Shown here one piece after another: positions 1-6,951 of a stretch of 9,762 nt of DNA (position 1 is the stretch's first letter; every line of letters starts with the position of its first letter). The stretch lies in contig DOUV01000573.1 in NCBI GenBank assembly GCA_003520455.1, positions 1 through 9,762 of the forward strand, written 5' to 3'. This DNA is from Chloroflexota bacterium (GTDB lineage Bacteria > Chloroflexota > Anaerolineae > Ardenticatenales > Ardenticatenaceae). The position numbers and the translations under genes are program-made. A model generated the notes under the pieces. The model was not told where the DNA came from and made no database searches. It saw only the letters and a list, made by a program, of their open reading frames with translations.

Positions 1-625
1 CGGCGTCGGCGGCCTCGGACGGCGACGGCAGTGGTTCGCCCAACGCCGCGCTCAGCTCCTTCCGATTGACCTTGACGAGCCAGAGCGGCCGGCTGAGCGC
101 CTCCGTCAAGGCCTCGCCGGAGCTGTCCACGATCAGGGCACGGCCGTCGGCCATCAAGTCGTCGAGCAGGGCACCGAAAATCCCTCCGGAGACACCGGGT
201 GGCAGGCTCCCGCAGAAGGCGGTGACGTCCGCCTGACCCGCCGCCTGGCGCACCAGCGCAGCGAGGCGAGTCCAATCATTCGCCGTCAGGGTCGGCCCGA
301 CCTCGTTGATCACGGTCGCTGAGGGCTCGTCCGGATCGACCACGATCAGGCAGGTCCGCGAGTCGCCCTGGTCGAGCCAGGTCCAGGAGGTGTCGAGCCC
401 CTCCTGCTCGGCCTCGGCTGCGATGTGTCTGCCCGTCGGCCCGCCAAGTGCCCCCACCGCGGTGGCCGCCAGGCCGAGGGCGTTAGCCGCACGGACCACA
501 TTCAACCCTTTGCCGCCGGCCCGGGCCAGGGTCTGGTCGGTCCGCATGATGCTCCCCTTGCGCCAGCCGGGCACTGTGAGCGTCCGGTCGAGTGCCACAT
601 TCGGCGTCACAGTCAGCAATCGCAT
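1..625 (-). CDS. PfkB-family sugar-phosphate kinase (1-phosphofructokinase / tagatose-6-phosphate kinase group), partial
   Basis: The frame starts at ATG 625 and runs off the left edge after 208 codons, so the C-terminal third is missing. The translation begins MRLLTVTPNVALDRTLTVPG, the usual opening of the FruK/LacC branch of PfkB kinases. It continues with the sugar-binding GGKGLNV motif (residues 37-43), SRT (89-91), NEVGP (107-111), GSLPPG (139-144), DSSGEAL (167-173) and VNRKEL (186-191; family members usually have a proline where V186 stands). The GAGD catalytic/ATP motif expected near residue 250 lies outside the window. Family members phosphorylate a ketohexose phosphate with ATP in the cytosol. 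Which substrate is used here (fructose-1-P, tagatose-6-P or another) cannot be told. An SD, AAGGAGA, sits at complement 633-639, seven bases before the ATG, and a promoter lies just upstream. The gene diverges from the radical SAM cluster. Confidence 0.93.
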   Translation of the reverse strand, partial: MRLLTVTPNVALDRTLTVPGWRKGSIMRTDQTLARAGGKGLNVVRAANALGLAATAVGALGGPTGRHIAAEAEQEGLDTSWTWLDQGDSRTCLIVVDPDEPSATVINEVGPTLTANDWTRLAALVRQAAGQADVTAFCGSLPPGVSGGIFGALLDDLMADGRALIVDSSGEALTEALSRPLWLVKVNRKELSAALGEPLPSPSEAADA

Positions 626-662
626 CGCCTGGTCTCCTTCGACGTCCAAGTTGATTGAAATC

Positions 663-691
663 AGTATCCCCATGGCCGTGTCCCAGGTCAA
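663..691 (-). promoter_or_regulatory. sigma70-type promoter of the PfkB kinase gene
   Basis: On the minus strand TTGACC (complement 686-691) and GATACT (complement 663-668) are separated by 17 bp. Transcription would start near 656, giving a leader of about 30 nt that contains the AAGGAGA ribosome binding site. Position, spacing and box quality all fit the kinase gene. Confidence 0.7.
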
Positions 692-773
692 GACCCGGAT
701 ACGGCCGAAGCAGCGAGATGCCTGGCCGTCGTGCGGTCGGGGACAGACTGGCATGTCGTTGGACGATCGACGA

Positions 774-867
774 AGGTGCGACGCACCTGGCCGCACGGGC
801 GAGCGTGATCGGCGAGACCGGAGCTTTCCGCGTTCCAGCCGGTCAGAGGAGCAGGTGCGTCGCACCT
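774..867. repeat. pair of 15-bp palindromes (AGGTGCGWCGCACCT)
   Basis: AGGTGCGACGCACCT at 774-788 and AGGTGCGTCGCACCT at 853-867 are each 7-bp dyads around one central base, and each is the exact reverse complement of the other. Their centres are 79 bp apart. The flanks are not conserved, so these are two separate sites and not one long inverted repeat. They lie upstream of both the kinase promoter and the rightward promoter at 912-939. They may be operators for a dimeric regulator, or copies of a dispersed genomic palindrome; the window does not decide. Confidence 0.65.
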
Positions 868-911
868 CTTCCACCGGGGGTGGCGCGGGCCGGTCTTCTT
901 CAGAAACAGGA

Positions 912-939
912 TTGATTTTATTCAATAATATGATATACT
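912..939 (+). promoter_or_regulatory. AT-rich rightward promoter candidate
   Basis: TTGATT (912-917) and TATACT (934-939) are 16 bp apart in an AT-rich island within GC-rich surroundings. Initiation would be near 946. The first plus-strand gene begins at 1560, so this would give a leader of roughly 600 nt for the radical SAM cluster, or drive an unrecognised RNA. No better promoter was found closer to 1560. A weaker minus-strand pair (TTGACG complement 940-945, AATAAA complement 917-922, 17 bp apart) overlaps it. Confidence 0.5.
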
Positions 940-1444
940 CGTCAACATTCCTCGATGCGCATGCTGTCCATTGACGCCTCGTTTCGCAGTTACTCTGCAT
1001 TGCCACGGCGCATTGCTACGCTCGAGAGATCACAACGAATCAACTGAGGATCAGAGTGATAGATTCTCAGCCAGCCGAGTGGTCGTCTGTTTGCGATTAC
1101 GAAAGTAGCGTAGCGCTCCTGTCGAGATGAGTACCGTTTGACGTCTGGGACTTTGGAGGACTCGCTGAGTGCGGTAGCTGTGCTACGGCAGTCCAGGTCC
1201 CGCGGAGCGACCCCACCTGTTTCATCAGCCTGCCGATACTGAAATCCAGCCCGTAGCTCTCTATGATTGTAAACGCTCGAGCTCTGTTTCGAGTGACCGT
1301 ACCGCGTCGTGAATCGGATCAAGCATCACACGTTGTAGGATCTACAATGATCGTGGGTTGCAAGTGTCTTTTCACGAATCAAGTAGTGATGCTGCCGACG
1401 GCGTCGGCGTCGTTCCCGCAACCCTCGGTATTACCTGGAAGTTG
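940..1444. other. gene-free stretch of lower GC
   Basis: About 500 bp with no convincing gene. Base composition is visibly lower in G+C than the flanking genes. The longest frame (minus strand 990-1322, 110 codons) lacks the strong third-position G/C bias of the neighbouring genes, has no good SD, and matches no family I recognise. The stretch could be a long 5' leader, a small-RNA region, or decayed transferred DNA. It holds short dyads such as GTAGC-TGT-GCTAC (1174-1186) and the hairpin at 1329-1355. I recognised no known riboswitch; in particular, no B12 box was seen. Confidence 0.5.
1329..1355 (+). other. stem-loop in the leader region
   Basis: TTGTAG (1333-1338) pairs with CTACAA (1342-1347) across a GAT loop. 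The stem extends with CACG (1329-1332) pairing CGTG (1352-1355) past a TGAT bulge. It is a plausible RNA structure if transcription starts near 946. Its function is unknown. Confidence 0.35.
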
Positions 1445-1472
1445 CGCGAGAGGATCAATTGATCCTCTCGCG
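1445..1472. repeat. perfect 28-bp palindrome upstream of the radical SAM genes
   Basis: CGCGAGAGGATCAA (1445-1458) is followed immediately by its exact reverse complement (1459-1472), giving 14-bp arms with no mismatch and no spacer. As DNA it could bind a dimeric regulator. As RNA it would form a 12-bp stem closed by AATT. No T run follows, so it is not a standard intrinsic terminator. It ends 87 bp before the start codon of the first radical SAM gene, which suggests a control element for the cluster. Confidence 0.75.
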
Positions 1473-1490
1473 GCTGCTCGTGCTCAGGAT

Positions 1491-1518
1491 GAGGGCGAGG
1501 CTTCGTCTTGACGCCCTC
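1491..1518 (+). other. stem-loop just upstream of the first radical SAM gene
   Basis: GAGGGCG (1491-1497) can pair with CGCCCTC (1512-1518) over a 14-base loop, 26 bases before the ribosome binding site. Together with the 28-bp palindrome before it, it would make a structured 5' leader. A 7-bp GC-rich dyad is not rare in DNA of this composition, so it may be incidental. Confidence 0.3.
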
Positions 1519-1544
1519 GCCAACCTGTCGCATTCCAATTCCAT

Positions 1545-1551
1545 AAGGAGG
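1545..1551 (+). promoter_or_regulatory. ribosome binding site fixing the GTG start at 1560
   Basis: AAGGAGG at 1545-1551 is a near-perfect SD. The in-frame GTG at 1551 overlaps it and cannot be the start it serves. The next GTG at 1560 lies 8 bases downstream, a normal spacing. Confidence 0.85.
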
Positions 1552-1559
1552 TGCATCTC

Positions 1560-3191
1560 GTGGAGATCAAGCGCATCAGCATCATCTCGGCCGAGCCGAA
1601 CATTCCCGTCGGCGGCAGCTACAATGAGATTATGCTTGTGTTCGGACCGCTGCTGATTGGCAGCATTCTCAAACAGCACGGCTATGAGGTCAAGATTTTT
1701 GAGGAGCGCCTCTGGCCGATGGACTGGGATTATATCTTGAGCTCGGATGCTGTGGGGATTTACGTTATGACCTGCACGGTTCGCCGTGTGATGGAGCATT
1801 ATGAGCGGATCAAAGCCCACAATCCGAATCTGCCCATTTTCGTGGGTGGAACCCACCCCTCTGAGATGCCGGAAGATACGCTCCGATTTGCGGACTATGT
1901 GGTTCGCAAGGAGGGGGACGAGACAGTCCTGGATCTGTTGGATGCCCTGCAGACGGGGCGCGACCTTAGCACGGTGCTGGGCCTCTCTTACAAGCAGGAC
2001 GGCAAGATCATCCACAATGCCGACCGCCCCTTCGTCGGCAACCTTGATATCATCCCAGACCTGTCGATCGTCCATAACTACAAGAACGATTCGAAGTGGA
2101 AGCTATGGTTCCAGGGCCGGGTCTACATGAACGTGATCCAGGCGAGCCGCGGGTGTCCCTTTACCTGCTCCTTCTGCTACGGGATTCGCCAGCTTGGGAT
2201 CGGGTACCGGATGCGGAGCATCGACAACATCATCGCGGACATTCAATACCGGATCGACTACTCGGGAAGCAAGCGGTTCCTCTTCGTGGACAATCACTTC
2301 GTGGCCAACCCCAAATTCACCCGCGAGCTGCTCACGCGCATCAAAGAGGAAGGGATCAAGTTCGACTGGTGTCTCGTCTTCACCCGTATTGAGGTCGCGA
2401 ACCACGAAGAGATCCTCCAGTTGATGAAGGACGTGGGCATCACCAACCTCCACATCGGCCTTGAGTCCTTCAACGACACCAGTCTGTCGAGCTACAACAA
2501 GCACCAGTCGCGGCAGCAAGTCATCGACTCGCTGAATACCATCAGGAAGTACGGTCTGCGCATCTCCGGCTCGTTCGTGTTGGGCACCGATGTCGATACG
2601 GTGGAGACCACTCGCGAGACGGTCGATATGGCCCTCAAGTACGGGGTTCACAACTACATCGGCTTCTCGGTCATGGAATTCCCGAACCTCTCCAGCCCGG
2701 GGCTCATCCCGCGCAATCGCATGATTATCCGGGACTACGACCACGGGAACGGAACCTTTGTGTTCCACTTCCCGAAGAACATGCGGCCGAGTATCCTACA
2801 GCGGGAGATGAACCGGGGGCTGCGCAAGTTCTACCTGTACAAGCTCTGGGAGGACATCAAAGACGGCAACTTCCGGGAGCTCGGTTTCAAGCTGACTCAC
2901 TTTTCCCTCTACCGTCGAATGGCCAGGTATTGGGACGAGCACGTGGCCTACCTCGAAAAGGTGGAGCAGGGGCTGTACGATGAAAACGATCACCTGATCG
3001 AGGAGAACCTTGGAGAGGAGGGCATCTTCCCACCGGACTTCGTCAAGGCCTGGACCCCCGAAGTGCAGGCCAACGTGATTCACAACGCCCCAGTACCGGT
3101 GCCCACGCCCGCGATCCGCGTGCCGGCACGTTCCGATCGGCAGCGAGCGGGCGTCGAGAGCCGGGAGAGCGTGGCGGCCGTCACAGCCTGA
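1560..3191 (+). CDS. B12-binding-domain radical SAM enzyme, first paralogue
   Basis: A 543-residue cytosolic enzyme. Residues 1 to about 135 look like a cobalamin-binding Rossmann domain, with a GGTHPS loop at 96-101 and PED soon after. The classic DxHxxG cobalamin-ligand motif is not visible, as in many members. The radical SAM core carries the [4Fe-4S] ligands C199, C203 and C206 in GCPFTCSFC, then GLRISGSF (332-339). From about residue 390 a C-terminal segment resembles the DUF4070 region of hopanoid-methylase-type proteins (DYDHGNGTFVFHFPKNMRP). The last 35 residues are Pro/Ala/Arg-rich and probably disordered. The GTG start at 1560 is chosen because of the SD at 1545-1551 and because the protein then aligns from residue 1 with the next gene (MEIKRISI against MEIRRVSL). 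Family members methylate or rearrange unactivated carbon using SAM, often with methylcobalamin. The substrate is unknown. It is first in a four-gene cluster, 114 bp before its paralogue. Confidence 0.93.
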   Translation: MEIKRISIISAEPNIPVGGSYNEIMLVFGPLLIGSILKQHGYEVKIFEERLWPMDWDYILSSDAVGIYVMTCTVRRVMEHYERIKAHNPNLPIFVGGTHPSEMPEDTLRFADYVVRKEGDETVLDLLDALQTGRDLSTVLGLSYKQDGKIIHNADRPFVGNLDIIPDLSIVHNYKNDSKWKLWFQGRVYMNVIQASRGCPFTCSFCYGIRQLGIGYRMRSIDNIIADIQYRIDYSGSKRFLFVDNHFVANPKFTRELLTRIKEEGIKFDWCLVFTRIEVANHEEILQLMKDVGITNLHIGLESFNDTSLSSYNKHQSRQQVIDSLNTIRKYGLRISGSFVLGTDVDTVETTRETVDMALKYGVHNYIGFSVMEFPNLSSPGLIPRNRMIIRDYDHGNGTFVFHFPKNMRPSILQREMNRGLRKFYLYKLWEDIKDGNFRELGFKLTHFSLYRRMARYWDEHVAYLEKVEQGLYDENDHLIEENLGEEGIFPPDFVKAWTPEVQANVIHNAPVPVPTPAIRVPARSDRQRAGVESRESVAAVTA

Positions 3192-3305
3192 ACGGCAATC
3201 GCCGCCGGCCCGCATGATGCCTGAGCGTCCGGTTGGTCTGGCACGCGCCACGCCTGTCTCGGACCCTGCCTGTCTGCCAAATTTCTTAAGAGGAGGAGCA
3301 CAGCC

Positions 3306-4982
3306 ATGGAAATTCGCCGCGTCAGTCTGATTGCTCCCAAGCCGACGGTGCCATTGGGGGCGAGTCATTATCTGGTCATGTTGTGGTGGGGGTTGCCCCT
3401 GCTTGGCACGGTCCTCAAGCAGCGGGGCTACGATGTTCGGGTTTTCTTTGAGATTGTCAAGCCGGTCGATTGGGACTACGTCTACAGCTCGCAGGTCGTG
3501 GGGTTCCAGACGCTGGCCTGCAACGCTCACCGCACCTTCGACTTCATCAAGCGCATCAAGGCGCACAATCCGCAGGCCGTGAGCGTGATCGGCGACACCC
3601 TGCCGACAGCCGTGCCCGAGGATATGTTGCAGTACTGCGACTTCGTGGTGCGCCAGGAGGGGGACGAGACCCTGCCCGACCTGCTGAACGCGCTCCAGAC
3701 CGGCCGTGACCTGCGCGACGTCCCGGGCATCAGTTACAAGGTCAACGAAGACCAGGTCGTCCATAACCCCGACCGGCCGCTGGTTCAGGACATCGACATC
3801 ATCCCCAACCTCTCCCTGGTCCACGGCTGGCAGGAGTTGAACCGCTGGAAGCTGCTCCTCCGCGGCCGGGCGATGATGCACGTCGTCCAGACCTCGCGCG
3901 GCTGCCCCTTTACCTGCTCATTCTGCATCGTGCCCATGATGTTCAACCCTCGAAGCTACCGCGTCCGGAGCGTCGACAACGTCATCGAGGAGATCAAGGG
4001 CAAGATCGCCGACACCGGCTGCCGCCGCTTCATGTTCGTTGACAACTACTTCGGCGCCCACCGCCGCTCCGCCAAGGCTCTGCTGCGGCGCATCCTCGAC
4101 GAGGGCATCCAGTTCAGTTGTTTCGCCTTCTGTCGCCTGGAGATCTACAAGGACCCCGAGTTCCTGGCGCTGCTCAAACAGGCCGGCTTCGACCCGCTCT
4201 TCATCGGCTTCGAGTCGTTTCGCGACGATGTGTTGCAGGGCTTTGACAAGCGCCAAACCGCGGCGCGGATCATCGAAGCTATCGCCACGATTCAAGAGCA
4301 TGGTCTGCGCATCTCCGGCTCGTTCATCATCGGTTCCGACGACGACACCGTCGAGAGTATCCGGGCCACGGTCGACGCCGCGATGCGCCACGGGATCGAC
4401 AACATCAACATCTTTCCGCTGGCGGCGATGCCCGGTCGCGGCCCACAGCCCTTCCCGCGCAATCGGCTCATCCTGCTGGACTACGATTTTGGGAGCGGGA
4501 ATCACGTGGCCCTGTTCCCCAAACAGATGAAGCCCAGCACGTTGCAGAAGGAGTACATCCGGGCCTATCGCTCGTTCAACAACGTTGGGACCGCGTGGCG
4601 CGTCATCAAGAAGGGACAGCTGGCGGCGGGTGCAGAGCGGCTCGCGGCCTACATGGCGCATCGCTCCATCATCGCCGACATCGAAAAGCGCTACCTGCCG
4701 TTGCTGTACGAAATCGAGGAGGGCCTCTACGACGAGAACGAACGGCTCCTCGAACACAAGCTCCCGCCTCACGGGGTCATCGCCCAGAATGTCATCCTCC
4801 CGCCCGAGGAAGAGGCGCCGTACGACCCCAATCTGCAGCAGGAGATGGCCGTACGGAATTTTGACGCCGGCCTGGGCGGCCGCGCTTCCGGACGCATGGT
4901 CGATGCGGCCACGGTGCCGGAGTTCGTTCGAGCGCACACGCTGGACATGGCACTGCGAAAGTGCTACGGGAATCAAATCTGA
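3306..4982 (+). CDS. B12-binding-domain radical SAM enzyme, second paralogue
   Basis: A 558-residue paralogue of the preceding gene, collinear over most of its length and so probably a tandem duplication. An SD, AGGAGGAG (3291-3298), precedes the ATG by 7 bases. The cluster-binding cysteines are C200, C204 and C207 in GCPFTCSFC, followed by GLRISGSF from residue 333 and a DUF4070-like C-terminal region (DYDFGSGNHVALFPKQMKP, from about 392). The N-terminal Rossmann domain is present, but the GGTHPS loop of the first paralogue reads GDTLPT here (96-101). Loss of the second Gly and the His suggests altered cobalamin handling or specificity. The C-terminal tail is acidic, then ends MALRKCYGNQI. 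The reaction and substrate are unknown; lipid, natural-product or peptide C-methylation are the known roles of relatives. It is followed 58 bp later by a gene for an exported protein, with no terminator between. Confidence 0.93.
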   Translation: MEIRRVSLIAPKPTVPLGASHYLVMLWWGLPLLGTVLKQRGYDVRVFFEIVKPVDWDYVYSSQVVGFQTLACNAHRTFDFIKRIKAHNPQAVSVIGDTLPTAVPEDMLQYCDFVVRQEGDETLPDLLNALQTGRDLRDVPGISYKVNEDQVVHNPDRPLVQDIDIIPNLSLVHGWQELNRWKLLLRGRAMMHVVQTSRGCPFTCSFCIVPMMFNPRSYRVRSVDNVIEEIKGKIADTGCRRFMFVDNYFGAHRRSAKALLRRILDEGIQFSCFAFCRLEIYKDPEFLALLKQAGFDPLFIGFESFRDDVLQGFDKRQTAARIIEAIATIQEHGLRISGSFIIGSDDDTVESIRATVDAAMRHGIDNINIFPLAAMPGRGPQPFPRNRLILLDYDFGSGNHVALFPKQMKPSTLQKEYIRAYRSFNNVGTAWRVIKKGQLAAGAERLAAYMAHRSIIADIEKRYLPLLYEIEEGLYDENERLLEHKLPPHGVIAQNVILPPEEEAPYDPNLQQEMAVRNFDAGLGGRASGRMVDAATVPEFVRAHTLDMALRKCYGNQI

Positions 4983-5014
4983 CCTTTCTGGCTGGCAATC
5001 TATTGCCGGGCCAA

Positions 5015-5036
5015 CCCGTGAAGACGGGAAGGAGGA
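5015..5036 (+). promoter_or_regulatory. SD with adjoining small hairpin before a TTG start
   Basis: AAGGAGGA (5029-5036) is a strong SD that ends 4 bases before TTG 5041 and decides this start. Directly upstream, CCCGT (5015-5019) pairs with ACGGG (5024-5028) around GAAG. A second dyad, GGCAAT-CT-ATTGCC, lies at 4994-5007. These weak structures could tune translation of the exported protein relative to the enzymes. Confidence 0.5.
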
Positions 5037-5040
5037 AGCC

Positions 5041-6942
5041 TTGGGTACCTTAACGAGGCGTACGGCAAGCCGATTACTTTTCCTCTGTGTCGGCTTACTC
5101 CTGTTGATGGGTGGCTCCGCTCAGCTTGTCGGGGCCACGGTAGGCAAAGACGAATTGGTCCGTTGCAGCCGTGCCGCCTTCTCGACCGAGGAGGATTTCT
5201 TGATGCGCGGCGGCGAACCGCCCGACGGCAACCCATGGATCTCCGACGGCGACCTTCTATCGGTGGACGGCCACGTCTGCGCCCGCAACGCCGACCTGCT
5301 GATGGTGTTCAGCCCGACGGGCGCGCCGATGCCCGATCTCGGACTCGACGCCGTCGACATCATCGACGTTGAGCAATACATCGTGGCCTTCTCTACGGAG
5401 TTGGATGAACCCGCCAGGAGCGCTTTCACCGCGGGCGATCTGCTGATCACCAACGGGGCGGTGATCCCCAACGTCGCGCTGGTCAACGCGTTCGGCGTCA
5501 ATTACGACATCGGCCTGGACGAGGTCAAGTTCGTCGGCCCGCGGGACAACATTCTCCGGTTCCTTGAGGCTGTCAAGGGGCGGTCTCGCAGCACCTGGCT
5601 CGAAGCCCCGAGTCGCCTCGAGGCGGAGCTTAAACAGTACAGCATCGACATCTGGTTCTCCACGGAAGGCACGGCCCTGACACCCAACAACACGTTCACC
5701 TTCCTCGACGGCGACCTGCTGTCGGCGGCGACGGGCACCATCGTGGAGCACCAGGCCGACCTGCTGCCGCCGACCGTGCCAGCGGGCCTCCCCACCCGCG
5801 GCGTGGACTTCGGCCTGGACGCCTTCGCGGTACCGCGCAACGGCGACAAGGAGCAACTCTACTACTCGACCGAGATCGGGTACACCTCCGAGACGACGCC
5901 CACACTCAACTTCACCGACGGCGACGTCTTGCGGCTCGGCGATGGTGTGGTCTCGAAGAATTGGAGCCTGATTAGCGCCTTCCATCCTGCCGCCTCTGAC
6001 CTGGGCCTGGACGCCCTGTTCGTTGGCCCGACGGGCGGTCCCTGCGAGAACAACCAGATCACCGACGTGGGCGGCCTGTCGGTGGATGTGGCCGACATCA
6101 ACACCTTCGGCCGAGCCGAGATCGGCTACCCCACGGATCACCCCTTCGGCAGTCACGTACCCTTCTGGGGTTCCATCTGCGACGACGTGATCAAATTCCG
6201 GGTCGTCTTCCGGAAGGCCTCCGACGGCCCAGGGGCGGGGACAGGGATCCCGGTGCTCGCCGCCGAGGGGTGGAAGGTCAAAGACCGGAACCCGATCACG
6301 AACATGTGCACCGAGACCTTCCACTGGTTCTCCGATGCCGGCGGCTGGTATGATGGGGCCAGGTACCGCGACCTGCTCTACTGCAACCCCAACCTCATCC
6401 TCACCGATTGGAAGTCGCCCAGCGCGCCCGATCCGAACGCGCTCTACAACGTCTGGTTGGAGTTCGACCGGGGCTCGGGTGTGGAAACGGAACCCTCGAC
6501 GCACCCGGTGCGGTTGGACAACACCTACCCGAAGATCAATAACCTCAACATTCCGGGCGGCGCGTGCACCACCTACAGCGCCGGTGACATGCCGATCATG
6601 GTGCAGGGTGACTTCGTCGACGAGAACTTCTGGTACTACCGGCTCTCGATCGCCGGCGACCTCTACCCTGAGCACTACTACAGCCCGGTTCACTACTACG
6701 ACGCGGTGCCCGCGGCGGCGAATCTGAGTTCCACCGGGACCACCCCGGCGGCGACGCTGGTGGATCTCCACACCGTCACCGTCTTCGATCTGACGCCGAC
6801 GCCGAAGAAGTGCGCCTACGGGATCCGCCTCTGGGCCTACGACCGGACCATCGACGGCTCCTTTAACCCGACCTTCAACCTGATCGGCGGTGGCTTCCGC
6901 GGTCCGGACAGCCGGTCGATTTTCTTCGACTATGCGCCGTAA
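5041..6942 (+). CDS. exported protein with four FSTE/GDLL/LGLDAV repeats and a C-terminal extension
   Basis: A 633-residue protein starting at TTG 5041. The open frame continues upstream into the radical SAM gene, but that part is only its shadow. Residues 1 to about 30 form a signal peptide (basic TRR and R11, then LLFLCVGLLLLMGG). Four repeats of about 60 residues follow. Their FSTE/YSTE motifs are at 47, 117, 206 and 275, GDLL/GDVL at 70, 132, 224 and 294, and closing LGLDAV-type motifs near 100, 157, 257 and 321. C42 and C80 may form a disulfide. Residues 335-633 are a separate region with six further cysteines, aromatic-rich, with VRLDNTYPKI (490-499), which resembles an Ig-like/beta-sandwich boundary. 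I do not recognise a named family and propose no enzyme activity. The repeat block closely resembles the whole of the next gene's product. Its place directly behind two radical SAM enzymes suggests a shared pathway, but this is inference. Confidence 0.85.
   Translation: MGTLTRRTASRLLFLCVGLLLLMGGSAQLVGATVGKDELVRCSRAAFSTEEDFLMRGGEPPDGNPWISDGDLLSVDGHVCARNADLLMVFSPTGAPMPDLGLDAVDIIDVEQYIVAFSTELDEPARSAFTAGDLLITNGAVIPNVALVNAFGVNYDIGLDEVKFVGPRDNILRFLEAVKGRSRSTWLEAPSRLEAELKQYSIDIWFSTEGTALTPNNTFTFLDGDLLSAATGTIVEHQADLLPPTVPAGLPTRGVDFGLDAFAVPRNGDKEQLYYSTEIGYTSETTPTLNFTDGDVLRLGDGVVSKNWSLISAFHPAASDLGLDALFVGPTGGPCENNQITDVGGLSVDVADINTFGRAEIGYPTDHPFGSHVPFWGSICDDVIKFRVVFRKASDGPGAGTGIPVLAAEGWKVKDRNPITNMCTETFHWFSDAGGWYDGARYRDLLYCNPNLILTDWKSPSAPDPNALYNVWLEFDRGSGVETEPSTHPVRLDNTYPKINNLNIPGGACTTYSAGDMPIMVQGDFVDENFWYYRLSIAGDLYPEHYYSPVHYYDAVPAAANLSSTGTTPAATLVDLHTVTVFDLTPTPKKCAYGIRLWAYDRTIDGSFNPTFNLIGGGFRGPDSRSIFFDYAP
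5176..6024 (+). repeat. coding repeat block, four units (residues 46-328)
   Basis: Four degenerate units encode the pattern aromatic-STE, a variable stretch, [AS]DGDLL-type turn, G-x-[IV]-V, a leucine-rich strand, and DLGLDAV. FSTE-to-FSTE spacing is 70, 89 and 69 residues, because an extra helix-like segment of about 30 residues (NILRFLEAVKGRSRSTWLEA) lies between units 2 and 3. The arrangement suggests a beta-rich repeat fold, possibly two pairs. Confidence 0.75.
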
Positions 6943-6948
6943 GGAGGG
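6941..6948 (+). promoter_or_regulatory. ribosome binding site overlapping the upstream stop codon
   Basis: AAGGAGGG begins inside the TAA stop (6940-6942) of the preceding gene and precedes ATG 6952 by 3 to 4 bases. This layout is typical of translational coupling, so the two repeat proteins are probably made together. Confidence 0.75.
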
Positions 6949-6951
6949 ACG

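Noticed and set aside
306..974. 222-codon plus-strand frame and smaller ones at 425-658 and 655-915
   Set aside because: They overlap the clear PfkB kinase on the other strand and continue through its promoter; the translation is Arg/Ser-rich without domains.
990..1322. 110-codon minus-strand frame as a possible small gene or transposase remnant
   Set aside because: It has no SD, no host-like codon bias and no recognisable motif. I kept the stretch only as a lower-GC gene-free region.
1551..1559. GTG at 1551 as the start of the first radical SAM gene
   Set aside because: It overlaps the SD itself. The GTG at 1560 has proper spacing and matches the paralogue's N-terminus.
940..1559. cobalamin riboswitch in the leader of the B12-type radical SAM genes
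   Set aside because: I looked for a B12-box-like conserved core and did not find one; a covariance-model search would settle it.
2796..4976. long minus-strand frames (2796-3881, 3918-4976) opposite the radical SAM genes
   Set aside because: The plus strand carries the CxxxCxxC motifs and two collinear paralogues. The antisense translations are low-complexity and unrelated to any family I know.
4585..5040. 152-codon N-terminal extension of the 633-aa repeat protein
   Set aside because: It is the out-of-frame shadow of the second radical SAM gene, and it would bury the signal peptide that begins at 5041.
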